From Streptomyces griseoflavus (GTDB lineage Bacteria > Actinomycetota > Actinomycetes > Streptomycetales > Streptomycetaceae), in assembly GCF_014649995.1 (NCBI RefSeq), contig NZ_BMUC01000018.1, positions 1 through 64,000 of the forward strand: a stretch of DNA of 64,000 nucleotides. Reading direction: 5' to 3'. Positions 42,475-51,438 of the stretch are shown piece after piece (the stretch's first letter is position 1; every line of letters begins with the position of its first letter). The notes below the pieces were generated by a model that had not been told where the DNA came from, searched no databases, and saw only the letters and a program-made list of their open reading frames with translations. The position numbers and the translations under genes are program-made.

Positions 42475-43596
42475 GTGAAGCACACAGCGGCCCCGCTCGG
42501 CGTGGGGATCGTCGGACTCAGCGCGGACGGCGGCTGGGCGGCACGCGGTCACCTGCCCGCGCTGAGGGCCGTCGAAGGATACGAACTGCGTGCGCTGACG
42601 GCGTCCACACCCGATTCCGCGCGCAAGGCCGCCGCGGCGTTCGGCCTGCCCGAGTCGGCCGCCGGCACCGACGCCGCCGCCCTCGCCGCCCGGGACGACG
42701 TCGACCTGGTGGTGATCACCGTCCGGGTGCCCCGCCACCGGGAGCTGATCCTGCCCGTGCTGGAGGCCGGGAAGACGGTGCTCAGCGAGTGGCCCCTGGG
42801 CAACGGCCTGGCCGAGGCCGAGGAACTCGCGGCGCTGGCGGCCGGGACGGGCACGCGGACGGCGGTGGGCCTGCAGGCCCGTTCCGCTCCCGTGGTCCGC
42901 TACCTCCGGGACCTCGTCGCGGGCGGCTTCGTCGGTGAGGTGCTGTCCACCACCCTGGTGGGATCCGGCGGCGGCTGGGGCCCCGCGGTGGCGGAACGCG
43001 CCGCGTACACCGCGGACCGGGCCAACGGCGCCACGCTGCTGACCGTCCCCTTCGGGCACACCCTGGACGCGCTGACGATGGTGCTGTCCGGTTTCGCGAC
43101 GGTGACCGCCACCACGGCGACGCGGCGCCCCCGGGTACGGATCGCCGAGACCGGCGCCCCGCTGCCCATGACCGCCGAGGACCAGATCGCCGTGACCGGG
43201 CGCCTGGAGAGCGGGGCGGTCGCCTCCCTGCACTACCGGGGCGGCTCGTCGCGCGGCACCAACCTGCTGTGGGAGATCAACGGCACCGAGGGCGACCTGG
43301 TGCTGACCGGCGACTCCGGCCACCTGCAGTTCGGCCAGGCGGAACTCCGCGGCGCCCGGGGCGACCGGCGCGAGCTGCGCCCGCTGCCCGTGCCCCGCGA
43401 CTACCTGGCGCCGGACGGCCTCGACCGCCTCGCGGCCGTCGACGGGCCCGCCGGCGTCGTCGCCCACGCCTACCACCAGTTGCGCGCCGACCTGCGGGAT
43501 GGCACGTCCGTCGTGCCGGACTTCGCGCACGCCGCCGTGCACCACCGGCTGCTGGACCGCATCACCCGCGCGGCGGAGACCGGCACCGCGCGGTAA
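42475..43596 (+). CDS. Gfo/Idh/MocA family oxidoreductase
   Basis: This 373-residue NAD(P)-dependent dehydrogenase has a Rossmann domain (about 1-125) with GVGIVGLSADGGWAARGHLP at the start and VLSEWPLGNGLAEAEEL, where family members have EKPxA; here the usual catalytic Lys before Pro is replaced (EWPL). The C-terminal domain (about 130-350) has an atypical sequence rich in Ala/Thr. The subgroup often works on sugars or cyclic alcohols. GTG 42475 has AGGAAAGGA upstream. It could reduce or oxidise a ketone of the cluster product. The missing Lys makes the substrate uncertain. Confidence 0.8.
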   Translation: MKHTAAPLGVGIVGLSADGGWAARGHLPALRAVEGYELRALTASTPDSARKAAAAFGLPESAAGTDAAALAARDDVDLVVITVRVPRHRELILPVLEAGKTVLSEWPLGNGLAEAEELAALAAGTGTRTAVGLQARSAPVVRYLRDLVAGGFVGEVLSTTLVGSGGGWGPAVAERAAYTADRANGATLLTVPFGHTLDALTMVLSGFATVTATTATRRPRVRIAETGAPLPMTAEDQIAVTGRLESGAVASLHYRGGSSRGTNLLWEINGTEGDLVLTGDSGHLQFGQAELRGARGDRRELRPLPVPRDYLAPDGLDRLAAVDGPAGVVAHAYHQLRADLRDGTSVVPDFAHAAVHHRLLDRITRAAETGTAR

Positions 43597-43677
43597 CCCC
43601 CCGCCCCGGCGCACCCGAGCCGCGCTCGCCCGGCGCACGACGGTGGCCGCCACCCCCCTTCCTACGACAGGAGAACC

Positions 43678-44826
43678 ATGCACACCGGCTTCGGAGCCTT
43701 CCTCTCCCCCCTCCACGCGCCCGGACAGGACCCGCACCTGACCATCCGCCGTGACCTCCGGCTCGTCGAGCACCTCGACGAGCTCAACTTCGACGAGTGC
43801 TGGTTCGGCGAGCACCACTCCCTGTCCTGGCCCACGATCGGCGCCCCGGAGACGATGATCGCGGCCCTCGCCGAGCGGACCCGGCAGATCAAACTGGCCA
43901 ACGGGGTGGTGACCCTGCCCTTCCACCACCCGTTCCACGTCGCGACCCGGGCGATCATGCTGGACCACCTGACGCGCGGCCGGTACATCCTCGGTGTCGG
44001 CCCCGGCGCCACCCCCAACGACGCCCACATGCTCGGACTCGACCTGGGCGAGCTGAAGCGCATGGCCCGCGAGGCCGTCCCCACCGTCGTCGAACTGGTC
44101 AACGGCGAGGAGCGGATCAGCGAGAAGACGGACTGGTACACGCTCCAGGACGCCAAGATGCAGCTGCCGCGCTACAGCAAGCCCGGCATCGAGATCGCCG
44201 TCTCCAGTGTCGGGACCCCCAACAGCCCCCAGATCGCGGGCAAGTACGGCCTCGGCCTGCTCTCCTTCGGAGCGCCGCCGCCCGGCTGGCCGGCCGTCGA
44301 CCTGGCCCGGCAGTGGAGCTACGCCGAGGAGTCGGCCGAGGAGCACGGCCGGACCGTGGACCGCCGCAACTGGCGCATCGCCGTGCCCCTCCACATCGCC
44401 GAGACCCGCGAGGAGGCCTTCCGCGACGCCCGCGACGGGTTCGGCCAGTGGCTGCACGGCTACTGGGGCGAGGCGGTCGGCGCCGATGTCCTGGGCGGCC
44501 TCGAGGGCGTGCCGGAATCCCGCCACCTGGAGGCGACCGTCGAACAGGGCCGGGCCGTCGTCGGGTCGGTCGAGGACGCGGTGGAGGCGATCCGGCACCT
44601 GCAGGAGACCACCGGCGGCTTCGGCACGCTCCTCACCTACGTCGTCAACTGGGCCTCCTTCGAGAAGGTGAAGCGCAGCTTCGAACTGCTGGCGACCGAG
44701 GTGGCGCCCCGGTTCACGGGCTCCGCCGACCGAGGTCTGGAGTCGGTGCGGTGGAGCACCGAGAACCGGGCCCTGTTCCCGCACACCGAACCGCTGCGCG
44801 CGCGCCTGGCCGCGGGCACCCGCTGA
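43678..44826 (+). CDS. LLM class (luciferase-like) flavin-dependent monooxygenase
   Basis: This 382-residue TIM-barrel monooxygenase is of the bacterial luciferase family: DECWFGEHHSLSWPTIGAPE near residue 40, LANGVVTLPFHHPFHVATRA near residue 80, LTRGRYILGVGPGATPNDAH near residue 103. It uses FMNH2, probably from the flavin reductase encoded upstream, to hydroxylate or insert oxygen into its substrate. The ATG has ACAGGAGA at good spacing. It lies between the dehydrogenase and kinase-like genes. A Baeyer-Villiger or hydroxylation step in the cluster's product is inference. Confidence 0.9.
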   Translation: MHTGFGAFLSPLHAPGQDPHLTIRRDLRLVEHLDELNFDECWFGEHHSLSWPTIGAPETMIAALAERTRQIKLANGVVTLPFHHPFHVATRAIMLDHLTRGRYILGVGPGATPNDAHMLGLDLGELKRMAREAVPTVVELVNGEERISEKTDWYTLQDAKMQLPRYSKPGIEIAVSSVGTPNSPQIAGKYGLGLLSFGAPPPGWPAVDLARQWSYAEESAEEHGRTVDRRNWRIAVPLHIAETREEAFRDARDGFGQWLHGYWGEAVGADVLGGLEGVPESRHLEATVEQGRAVVGSVEDAVEAIRHLQETTGGFGTLLTYVVNWASFEKVKRSFELLATEVAPRFTGSADRGLESVRWSTENRALFPHTEPLRARLAAGTR

Positions 44827-44901
44827 CCGGACCCCTCACCCGCTCCCCCTCCCAGCGCCCGGCACGCCGGCCCACCGGCATGCCGGGCGCGCCGGTGTTG
44901 C

Positions 44902-44916
44902 GGAATTGTCAATTCC
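44902..44916. promoter_or_regulatory. Palindrome GGAATTG-T-CAATTCC
   Basis: A perfect 15-bp palindrome in an AT-rich stretch, 131 bp before the first kinase-like gene. The 221-bp gap here is the largest after the flavin reductase gene, so a second promoter with an operator is likely. Confidence 0.5.
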
Positions 44917-45047
44917 ATGTTCCGTTCCTTCGTAATGACGTACCGTGTGGTCGCGGTTTCGATTCCGGATTCCCGGCATCCTGTTGGTCGTGGCAATAGC
45001 GTTGATGGCCACTGGTTCGAGCCAAAGTCCCCTGTGATGCTTGATCC

Positions 45048-45704
45048 GTGACGAAACGAATCGCCGTCGTAGGCGCCTACGGATCGGGAAAGACCACGCT
45101 TTCCACGGCGCTCTCGCATCTGACCGGACTGCCCCGCACCCACGGTTCGCCCATGCGGGAGCCGATCGGGGGCGAGGGCCGCAGTGTGCACAACTGGACC
45201 GACGGGCAGCTCGTGCAGCTCACCGTGAACCGCTACGCGGAGCGCCTGCTCGGCGAGGCGGCCCACCCGGAGGGCTTCGTGTCCGACGGTTCGGTGGTGC
45301 ACGAGTGGGTGTACGCCAAACTCCGCCTGGTGGCCGGCTCCTGTCCGGGCACGTGCACCCCGCTCGAGGACCGGCACCGCAGCACCACGACGGCCGCGCT
45401 CGAAGCGGCGGTGGACGACATCGGCCTGCTGATGAAGCACCACGCCGGCACCGCCTACCAGGCGTTCGTGCACGTGCCGGTGGAGTTCGGGCTGGCACCG
45501 GACAACCGCCCGGTCAGCGAGAACTTCCGGTACCTGTCCGACTCCCTGCTGCTGCCCGCCCTGGAGGCCACGGGCGTCCCCGTGCACACCGTCCACGGCG
45601 ACGTGGCCGAGCGCCTCGCCCAGACCGTCAAGCACCTGGGGCTCCAGGACGCGACGGTCATGACGGCCGAGGAGGCCGCCGCACTCGCCGCCCCCACCCG
45701 CTGA
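45048..45704 (+). CDS. AAA_28/NadR-type small P-loop kinase-like protein, copy 1
   Basis: This 218-residue protein has the P-loop VVGAYGSGKTTLS at its start, an acidic VSDGSVVHEWVYAK motif near residue 82 as Walker B/lid, and HVPVEFGLAPDNRPVSENFR near residue 143. The fold belongs with NadR-type nicotinamide riboside kinases and the AAA_28 family, which phosphorylate small nucleosides or bind lipids. It pairs with a paralog just downstream (46-bp gap). The short, lid-poor form may need its partner for activity. GTG start; no strong ribosome site, so the exact start is less sure. The substrate is unknown. Confidence 0.78.
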   Translation: MTKRIAVVGAYGSGKTTLSTALSHLTGLPRTHGSPMREPIGGEGRSVHNWTDGQLVQLTVNRYAERLLGEAAHPEGFVSDGSVVHEWVYAKLRLVAGSCPGTCTPLEDRHRSTTTAALEAAVDDIGLLMKHHAGTAYQAFVHVPVEFGLAPDNRPVSENFRYLSDSLLLPALEATGVPVHTVHGDVAERLAQTVKHLGLQDATVMTAEEAAALAAPTR

Positions 45705-45750
45705 CCCACCCACCGAGCCCCGTGGCTCCCTTTCGTGAAGGTGACCATCT

Positions 45751-46548
45751 GTGTCCGCGCTCGAAGTACCCAGTTTCAAGGAAAACCCCAAGCTGAAGCT
45801 CGCCATTTCCGGCACGTACTCGACGGGTAAATCGACGACGACCGAGGCTCTTTCCATAGCCACCGGAATACCGCGTACGCACGCCAAGACGTCCCGCGAA
45901 CTGCTGGTGGACCTCGTTCCCGGTAAAACCGTCATGGAACTCAACGCCATGGAACTCGTGAAACTCGGACTGCGCCGTTTCGAGGAGCGCGTGCACAACG
46001 AGTCGAGCGGTGACGCGTTCATCTCCGACGGCGGCGTGTTCCACGAGTGGGTGTATTTCGAGGCGCGGATGCGCGTCGGCATCAACCCCGGCGCCGACTG
46101 GTGGTTCAAGGGCATCAAGAAGGTCATGGGCCTGCCGGTGAAGCACTTCTACCAGCGCTACACCGACACCCTGGGCGACATCACCCGCGCCCGCGCCAAG
46201 CGGATCTACGACGCCTACGTGCACCTGCCGGTGGAGTTCGACATGGAACCCGACGGCCACCGGCCCGTCTCCGAGAAGTTCCGCCGCCTCTCCGACGATC
46301 TGCTCATCGAGGCGCTGGAGCGGATGGACATCCCCTACCGCGTCGTCGGCGGTCCCATCCCGGACCGGATCGAGAAGATCGTCAAGCTCTTCGACCTGCC
46401 GGTGGTGGTCCCCATCGAGGAGGCCATCGAGGAGGCGCAGCGCCGCGTCAAGGCCGACATCGAGGACCTCAAGGCCGACGCCCGCTTCCACGAGGCCCAG
46501 CGCCAGAAGAGCCTGGCCCGCCGCGTCGCGTACGCACTGCGCTACTGA
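45751..46548 (+). CDS. AAA_28/NadR-type small P-loop kinase-like protein, copy 2
   Basis: This 265-residue paralog of the preceding gene has the P-loop ISGTYSTGKSTTTEAL near residue 20, ISDGGVFHEWVYFEARM near residue 92 and HLPVEFDMEPDGHRPVSEKF near residue 158. It has an extra 30-residue segment containing WWFKGIKKVMGLPVKHFYQR and a charged coiled-coil C-terminus. The shared motif order shows tandem duplication with divergence. GTG start with GAAGGTGA upstream. It could phosphorylate a biosynthetic intermediate or sugar; the HAD phosphatase downstream would then remove a phosphate. That is inference. Confidence 0.78.
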   Translation: MSALEVPSFKENPKLKLAISGTYSTGKSTTTEALSIATGIPRTHAKTSRELLVDLVPGKTVMELNAMELVKLGLRRFEERVHNESSGDAFISDGGVFHEWVYFEARMRVGINPGADWWFKGIKKVMGLPVKHFYQRYTDTLGDITRARAKRIYDAYVHLPVEFDMEPDGHRPVSEKFRRLSDDLLIEALERMDIPYRVVGGPIPDRIEKIVKLFDLPVVVPIEEAIEEAQRRVKADIEDLKADARFHEAQRQKSLARRVAYALRY

Positions 46549-46631
46549 CCCGCGCCGTCCCCGCCCGCCCCTCGACGGGGCACTGACTTCCCCTTCCCGT
46601 CCCCCCGACGTCAACCACGAAAGGAACCGGC

Positions 46632-48098
46632 GTGTCCGGCATCAACTCGACACGGCCGCGTCATCTGGGAGCGGTGCTCGCACTGCTCGCGTTCGCCCAG
46701 ATGATCATTGCGATCGACTACAACATCGTCTTCGTCTCCCTGCCGGAGATCGGAGAGAACCTCGGCTTCGGCGCCCAGGACCTCCAGTGGGTGGTCTCCG
46801 CCTACGCCGTCGCCTTCGGCGGATTCCTGCTGCTCGGCGGCCGGGCCACCGACCTCTTCGGCCGCAAGCGGATGTTCGTCCTCGGCCTCTTCCTGTACGC
46901 GGCGTCCTCCCTCGCGGGCGGATTCGCCGAGGACCCCTGGCTGCTCATCGCGGCCAGGGCCGTGCAGGGCCTGGGCGGCGCGTTCCTCGCGCCGGCGACC
47001 CTCTCCCTGGTCACCACGCTCTTCGCGGAGGGCGCCGAGCGCAACCGCGCCCTGTCCGTCTGGGGCGGTGCCGGCGGCTCCGGCATGGTGCTGGGCTCGA
47101 TCCTCGGCGGTCTGCTCACCGACGCCTTCGGCTGGCCCTCGGTCTTCTACGTCAACGTGCTGCTGGCCGGCGCCGCCATGTTCGTGGCGATGTGGCTGCT
47201 GCCCGACGACAGCCCGCAGGCCGGCGGCGGCTTCGACCTGCCGGGCGCCGTCACCGGCACCGTCGCCTCCACGCTGTTCGTCTTCGCCCTCGTCCAGGGT
47301 CCCGAGGCGGGCTGGGGCTCCGGCCAGGTCCTGGCGGCGCTCGGCGTGGCCGTCGTCACCTTCGCGCTGTTCCTGGTCATCGAGAGCCGGAGCGCGGCCC
47401 CCATGGTGCCGCTGCGGCTGTTCGGCAACCGCAACCTGTCCACCGGCGCCGGCATCACCTTCCTGTTCATGGCCACCTTCGGCGCGCTGGCCTACTTCCT
47501 CACCCAGTACTGGCAGACCGTTCAGGGATACAGCGCCTGGACCACGGGCTTCGCCTTCGCGCTGCCGTCCGGCAGCGTCCTGGTCGGCACCATCGTGGGC
47601 GGCAAGTGGGCCACCAGGTTCGGTGTGCGCAACACGCTGTTCATCGGCCTGACCATGGGCCTGGCCGGCACCGTCGTCCTCGCGCTCACGATGGGCCAGG
47701 ACGCCTCGTACGCTCTGATCGCGCCGTCGCTGTTCGTGCTCTCGCTGGGCCAGGGCATCGTCTTCACCACCATGTTCGCCGCGGCCACGACCGGAGTGCA
47801 GCCGGCCGACCAGGGCATCGGCTCGGGCATCGCGACGACCGGTCAGCAGATCGGCGGAGCCGTCGGTCTGGCCGTGCTGATCGCCATCGCCAACGCCGCC
47901 GGCGGCGACACCAAGGACGCCGGGCAGCTGATGGACGGCGTCACCACCGCCACCTGGGCGATCGCCGTCGGCATCGCGCTCACGTTCCTGGTGGTGCTCA
48001 ACTTCAAGAAGCCGGCCGGGGGCGACACCGTCGACCCCGCCGAGACCGAGCCGGTCGCAGGCACCGCGGAGCCCGTCCAGGTCACCCGGACCGCCTGA
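46632..48098 (+). CDS. MFS transporter, DHA2 (14-helix) type
   Basis: This 488-residue drug:H+ antiporter-type exporter has about 14 predicted helices. Motif A is GGRATDLFGRKRMFVLGLF near residue 72 and motif C lies in GGAGGSGMVLGSILGGLLTD near residue 145. It opens with LAFAQMIIAIDYNIVFVSLP, the usual first helix of the EmrB/QacA group, including the Asp in motif D1. The GTG start has AAAGGAA upstream. Within the cluster it is the likely exporter or self-resistance pump of the product. Confidence 0.93.
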   Translation: MSGINSTRPRHLGAVLALLAFAQMIIAIDYNIVFVSLPEIGENLGFGAQDLQWVVSAYAVAFGGFLLLGGRATDLFGRKRMFVLGLFLYAASSLAGGFAEDPWLLIAARAVQGLGGAFLAPATLSLVTTLFAEGAERNRALSVWGGAGGSGMVLGSILGGLLTDAFGWPSVFYVNVLLAGAAMFVAMWLLPDDSPQAGGGFDLPGAVTGTVASTLFVFALVQGPEAGWGSGQVLAALGVAVVTFALFLVIESRSAAPMVPLRLFGNRNLSTGAGITFLFMATFGALAYFLTQYWQTVQGYSAWTTGFAFALPSGSVLVGTIVGGKWATRFGVRNTLFIGLTMGLAGTVVLALTMGQDASYALIAPSLFVLSLGQGIVFTTMFAAATTGVQPADQGIGSGIATTGQQIGGAVGLAVLIAIANAAGGDTKDAGQLMDGVTTATWAIAVGIALTFLVVLNFKKPAGGDTVDPAETEPVAGTAEPVQVTRTA

Positions 48099-48220
48099 GC
48101 ACCGCTCGCACCTGGACGCCGGCGATACCCGGTCCACTGTCGCGGAGGGTCCCGGGCATCGCCGTCGCCGTTCAACGGCCCCCGCCCCGAGGGGTGTCGG
48201 CCGCCTACGAAGGAAACTCT

Positions 48221-49150
48221 ATGACTACGGCAGCACCTCTCGTCACCCTGGGCACCGTGGACGACTTCCTCGGTGCCAGGGAAGGACGGTTCTTCGGAGA
48301 AGGATTCAAACGGGTCCACCACTCGCTCACCGGCCTCACGGTCGACGACCGGGGCGTCACCGCCACCGCCGGCCTGGAGATCCCGGGCGCCTGGTCCCGC
48401 AAGGGCGACAGCACCCAGCGGCCCCACCTGTCCACCATCGACGCCATGCTGTACGGCGCTCAGCTCGCCGGACTGCACGCGGCGCACACCCGCGGCCTCG
48501 GCCCGGACGCGCCGTTCACCGTCCGGTCGCTGACGATCAAGGCCGGCAACACGCCGCAGGAGGACGGCCTCGACACGTTCGCGGTCTCGGGCCGGCTCCT
48601 GGACACGGCCGACGACGGCACGACGACCATGGAATGCCGGGTGGGCCTGCTGACCGTGCGGGTCGAGACGACCGCCGGCACACCCGAGGCGGCCCGCCCG
48701 CACCCCGGCACCGCCTCCTACGCGAACGCCGCCGCCCTGCCCGGACCCTGGAACGACGCGCCCTTCGGCGTCCCGCACCGTGACCGGCGGCAACTGCTCA
48801 CCTCCGTCGACGTGCTCCCGGACGCCTCGCTGGCCCGCGCCGACCTCACCCTCGCACCGGACGGGCCGGCGTCGATGATCGACCTGTTCGTCGCGGCCCT
48901 GCAGCTCGGTCAGGTCCTGCTCTACTCGCTGGACGGCGTGGCCCGGGCCGACAGCAACACGCTGTGGATGCGGCGCACCGCCATCCGCCCCGCGCCCGGC
49001 GCCACCGCGGCGGACGGCCGGTTCGAGGTACGCCTGCGGGAGCCGCGGCTGCTGCACAGCGGCCGGGGCACCTGGCGCAGCGCGGAGGTCGTCACCGACC
49101 ACGCCGGTCTCCGGCTGAGCTGCGCCGTCGCGCACCTGCTCCCCGCCTGA
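48221..49150 (+). CDS. AvrD family protein
   Basis: This 309-residue protein, about the length of Pseudomonas syringae AvrD, matches what I recall of that family at RFFGEGFKRVHHSLTGLTVD near residue 20 and KGDSTQRPHLSTIDAMLYGA near residue 65. In P. syringae, AvrD directs synthesis of syringolides, lipids formed from xylulose and a beta-ketoacyl chain that contain a butenolide-derived ring. AAGGAA precedes the ATG. Downstream KAS III and ACP genes could supply the beta-ketoacyl chain. The family call is from motif memory; the same reaction here is inference. Confidence 0.72.
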   Translation: MTTAAPLVTLGTVDDFLGAREGRFFGEGFKRVHHSLTGLTVDDRGVTATAGLEIPGAWSRKGDSTQRPHLSTIDAMLYGAQLAGLHAAHTRGLGPDAPFTVRSLTIKAGNTPQEDGLDTFAVSGRLLDTADDGTTTMECRVGLLTVRVETTAGTPEAARPHPGTASYANAAALPGPWNDAPFGVPHRDRRQLLTSVDVLPDASLARADLTLAPDGPASMIDLFVAALQLGQVLLYSLDGVARADSNTLWMRRTAIRPAPGATAADGRFEVRLREPRLLHSGRGTWRSAEVVTDHAGLRLSCAVAHLLPA

Positions 49151-49269
49151 GCGCCGGACGAGCGCCCCACCACCGGAGCCGACCGCTCCGATCCCACGTT
49201 TGCGTCCTCGGCCGCAGCCGCACATCACCGGCCCCGGCGGCCCACGGCCCTTCACGGGAGGCGAGAGAC

Positions 49270-50283
49270 ATGTCCCTGACCGCCGTACTCACCGGACTCG
49301 GCGCCTACCTTCCCCCGCGTCGCGTCAGCAACGAAGAACTCGCGGACCGTTTCGACACCACCGAAGAATGGATCACCTCCAGAACCGGCATACGCAGCCG
49401 GCGCTGGGCGGACCCCGGCACCTCCACCGGCGACCTCGCCGTGGAGGCCGGGCACCGCGCGCTGAAATCCGCGGGCATCGACCCGGAGCCCGGCGCGGTC
49501 GACCTCGTGGTCCTGGCGACCACCACACCCGACCACCTCTGCCCGGCCACCGCGCCCGACGTCGCGGCCCGGCTCGGCCTCGCCGGAGCGGCGGCGTTCG
49601 ACATCAGCGCGGTCTGCTCCGGGTTCGTCTACGCGCTGGAGACCGCGGCCAACGCCATCGGCGCCGGACGGGCGGCCACCGTCCTGGTCATCGGCGCCGA
49701 GACCTACTCGACCATCCTCAACCCGGCCGACCGCACCACCTCCGTGATCTTCGGGGACGGGGCGGGCGCGGTCGTCCTCACCGCGGGCGACGCGGACCGG
49801 CCCGGAGCGCTGCACGGCTTCGAGCTCGGCTCCGACGGAACGCAGAAGGACGTCATCCGCATCCCGGCCGGAGGCTCGCGGCAGCGCGCCGCCCTGACCG
49901 AACCGGCTCCCGGCGACGAGTACTTCACGATGGAGGGCCGCAAGGTCTTCGTGTCGGCCGTGCAGCGCATGAGCGAGTCGTCGCGCTCGCTGCTCGACCG
50001 GATCGACTGGCCGGTCGACAGCCTCGGCCACCTGGTCGGTCACCAGGCCAACGTCCGCATCCTGCGGGCGGTCGCCGAACAGCTCGGCGTCCCCGCCGAG
50101 CGGGCGGTGGTCAACCTCGACCAGGTCGGCAACACCTCGGCCGCGTCCATCCCCCTCGCCCTCGCGGACGCCGCGGCCTCCGCCTCCCTCACCGTGGGGG
50201 AGCGGGTGCTGCTCACCGCCTTCGGCGGCGGCCTCACCTGGGGCTCCGCCGCGCTCACCTGGCCCGACGTCGTACCCGCCTGA
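49270..50283 (+). CDS. Beta-ketoacyl-ACP synthase III (KAS III) family enzyme
   Basis: This 337-residue FabH-like condensing enzyme has the complete Cys-His-Asn triad: AVCSGFVYALE near residue 113, LVGHQANVRI near residue 257 and QVGNTSAASIPLA near residue 287. The N-terminal TTEEWITSRTGIRSRRWA is typical. It condenses an acyl-CoA starter with malonyl-ACP to give a beta-ketoacyl-ACP. ATG 49270 follows CGGGAGGCGAG. The next gene is an ACP, its natural partner. Separate from the housekeeping fab operon, so it is a pathway-specific copy. Confidence 0.95.
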   Translation: MSLTAVLTGLGAYLPPRRVSNEELADRFDTTEEWITSRTGIRSRRWADPGTSTGDLAVEAGHRALKSAGIDPEPGAVDLVVLATTTPDHLCPATAPDVAARLGLAGAAAFDISAVCSGFVYALETAANAIGAGRAATVLVIGAETYSTILNPADRTTSVIFGDGAGAVVLTAGDADRPGALHGFELGSDGTQKDVIRIPAGGSRQRAALTEPAPGDEYFTMEGRKVFVSAVQRMSESSRSLLDRIDWPVDSLGHLVGHQANVRILRAVAEQLGVPAERAVVNLDQVGNTSAASIPLALADAAASASLTVGERVLLTAFGGGLTWGSAALTWPDVVPA

Positions 50284-50352
50284 ACCCGCCCGGCCGTCCC
50301 CCACGCCCCGCGGCCGTACTCCACGCCCGCCCGACCGAACGAGAAGGACACC

Positions 50353-50631
50353 ATGACCGCACCGACCACCGCCGGCAGCCACCTCGCGCCGGACGACCTC
50401 ACCCACGCCGTGCTCGCCCTCGTCCGCGACAAGTTCGAGGCCCCGCGGGACACCACCGCCACCACGCCGTACGCGGACATGGACTTCGACTCCCTCGTCC
50501 TGCTGGAGCTCGCGGTGCACCTGTCCAAGGTGTACGGGGTGGAGGTCACCGACGACGAGATACTCGACGCCGCGAACGTCGCCGAGACCGCCAGGCTGCT
50601 CACCGCCAAGGGCGTGCACGGTGCCGGCTGA
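50353..50631 (+). CDS. Acyl carrier protein
   Basis: This 92-residue acyl carrier protein has the phosphopantetheine Ser in DMDFDSLVLLELAVHLS near residue 47 (FDSL instead of the common DSL with Leu-Asp-Ser) and the four-helix pattern with acidic surface. GAGAAGGA precedes the ATG. It follows the KAS III gene by 69 bp and overlaps the HAD gene by 11 bp. It likely carries the beta-ketoacyl chain made by KAS III. Confidence 0.93.
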   Translation: MTAPTTAGSHLAPDDLTHAVLALVRDKFEAPRDTTATTPYADMDFDSLVLLELAVHLSKVYGVEVTDDEILDAANVAETARLLTAKGVHGAG

Positions 50632-51391
50632 CGGCCCGGGAGGCGCCCCGGGTGCGGCGTTCTTCGACGTCGACGGCACGCTGACCACCGGGACCACGCT
50701 GTTCCGGTTCCTCCGGTACCGCTTCGCCGCCGAAGGCCGCCCCCCGCAGGCCTACACCCAGGAGCGGCAGCGGCTGCGCGCCATGACCGAAGCGGGCGTC
50801 TGCCGGTCACTGACCAACCGCGCCTACTTCGCCGGCTACGCCCACCTCAGCGCCTCCTACGTGAGGGACCTGGCCGAGGAGTGGTTCCGCGCGGAGCTGG
50901 CGACGGGCGGATTCCTGCACGCGGCGGCCGTCGCCGAACTGCGCCGGCACCAGGCGGCGGGGGAGCCCGTGGTGCTCGTCTCGGGCTCCTTCCCCGCGCT
51001 GCTCGCCCCGCTCGCCCGTCTGCTGGGCGTGGACGCGGTCCTGGCGACGCAGCCCGAGATCGTCCTCGGCCACTACACCGGCGACGCCGCGGTCACCATG
51101 ATCGGGAGCACCAAGGCCGAAGCGGTCCGGTCCTGGTCCGCCGGGCACGGCGTCGAACCGGCCGCCACCACCGCGTACGGCGACCACGCCTCGGACCTGC
51201 CCATGTTGCGGGCCGCGGGCCGGGGCGTGGTCGTCGGCGGCGACCGGGAGATGCGGGCCGTCGCCGCGCGGGAGGGCTGGCGTCTGCTCCCCGCCGCGCC
51301 GGAGGCGCCGCCGCAGCGGCTCCCCGGGGCCCGGTGGCCGGCGCGGCCACGGCCCGCCCCCGTCCGGGCTTCCGCCCACACCCCTCAGTGA
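50621..51391 (+). CDS. HAD-IB family phosphatase
   Basis: This 256-residue HAD hydrolase has motif I FFDVDGTLTTGTT near residue 15, motif II VVLVSGSFPALL near residue 118, the Lys of motif III in IGSTKAEAV and motif IV YGDHASDLPML near residue 188. The class removes phosphate from small molecules. In butyrolactone pathways AfsA products carry a glycerol phosphate that must be dephosphorylated, and a phosphatase gene in such clusters fits that step. GTG 50621 overlaps the ACP gene. The Pro/Arg-rich last 35 residues look disordered. Confidence 0.9.
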   Translation: MPADGPGGAPGAAFFDVDGTLTTGTTLFRFLRYRFAAEGRPPQAYTQERQRLRAMTEAGVCRSLTNRAYFAGYAHLSASYVRDLAEEWFRAELATGGFLHAAAVAELRRHQAAGEPVVLVSGSFPALLAPLARLLGVDAVLATQPEIVLGHYTGDAAVTMIGSTKAEAVRSWSAGHGVEPAATTAYGDHASDLPMLRAAGRGVVVGGDREMRAVAAREGWRLLPAAPEAPPQRLPGARWPARPRPAPVRASAHTPQ

Positions 51392-51438
51392 CACCCCACC
51401 CGCAGGCCTCACCGGCCCCAACACGGAAGTGCACCACC

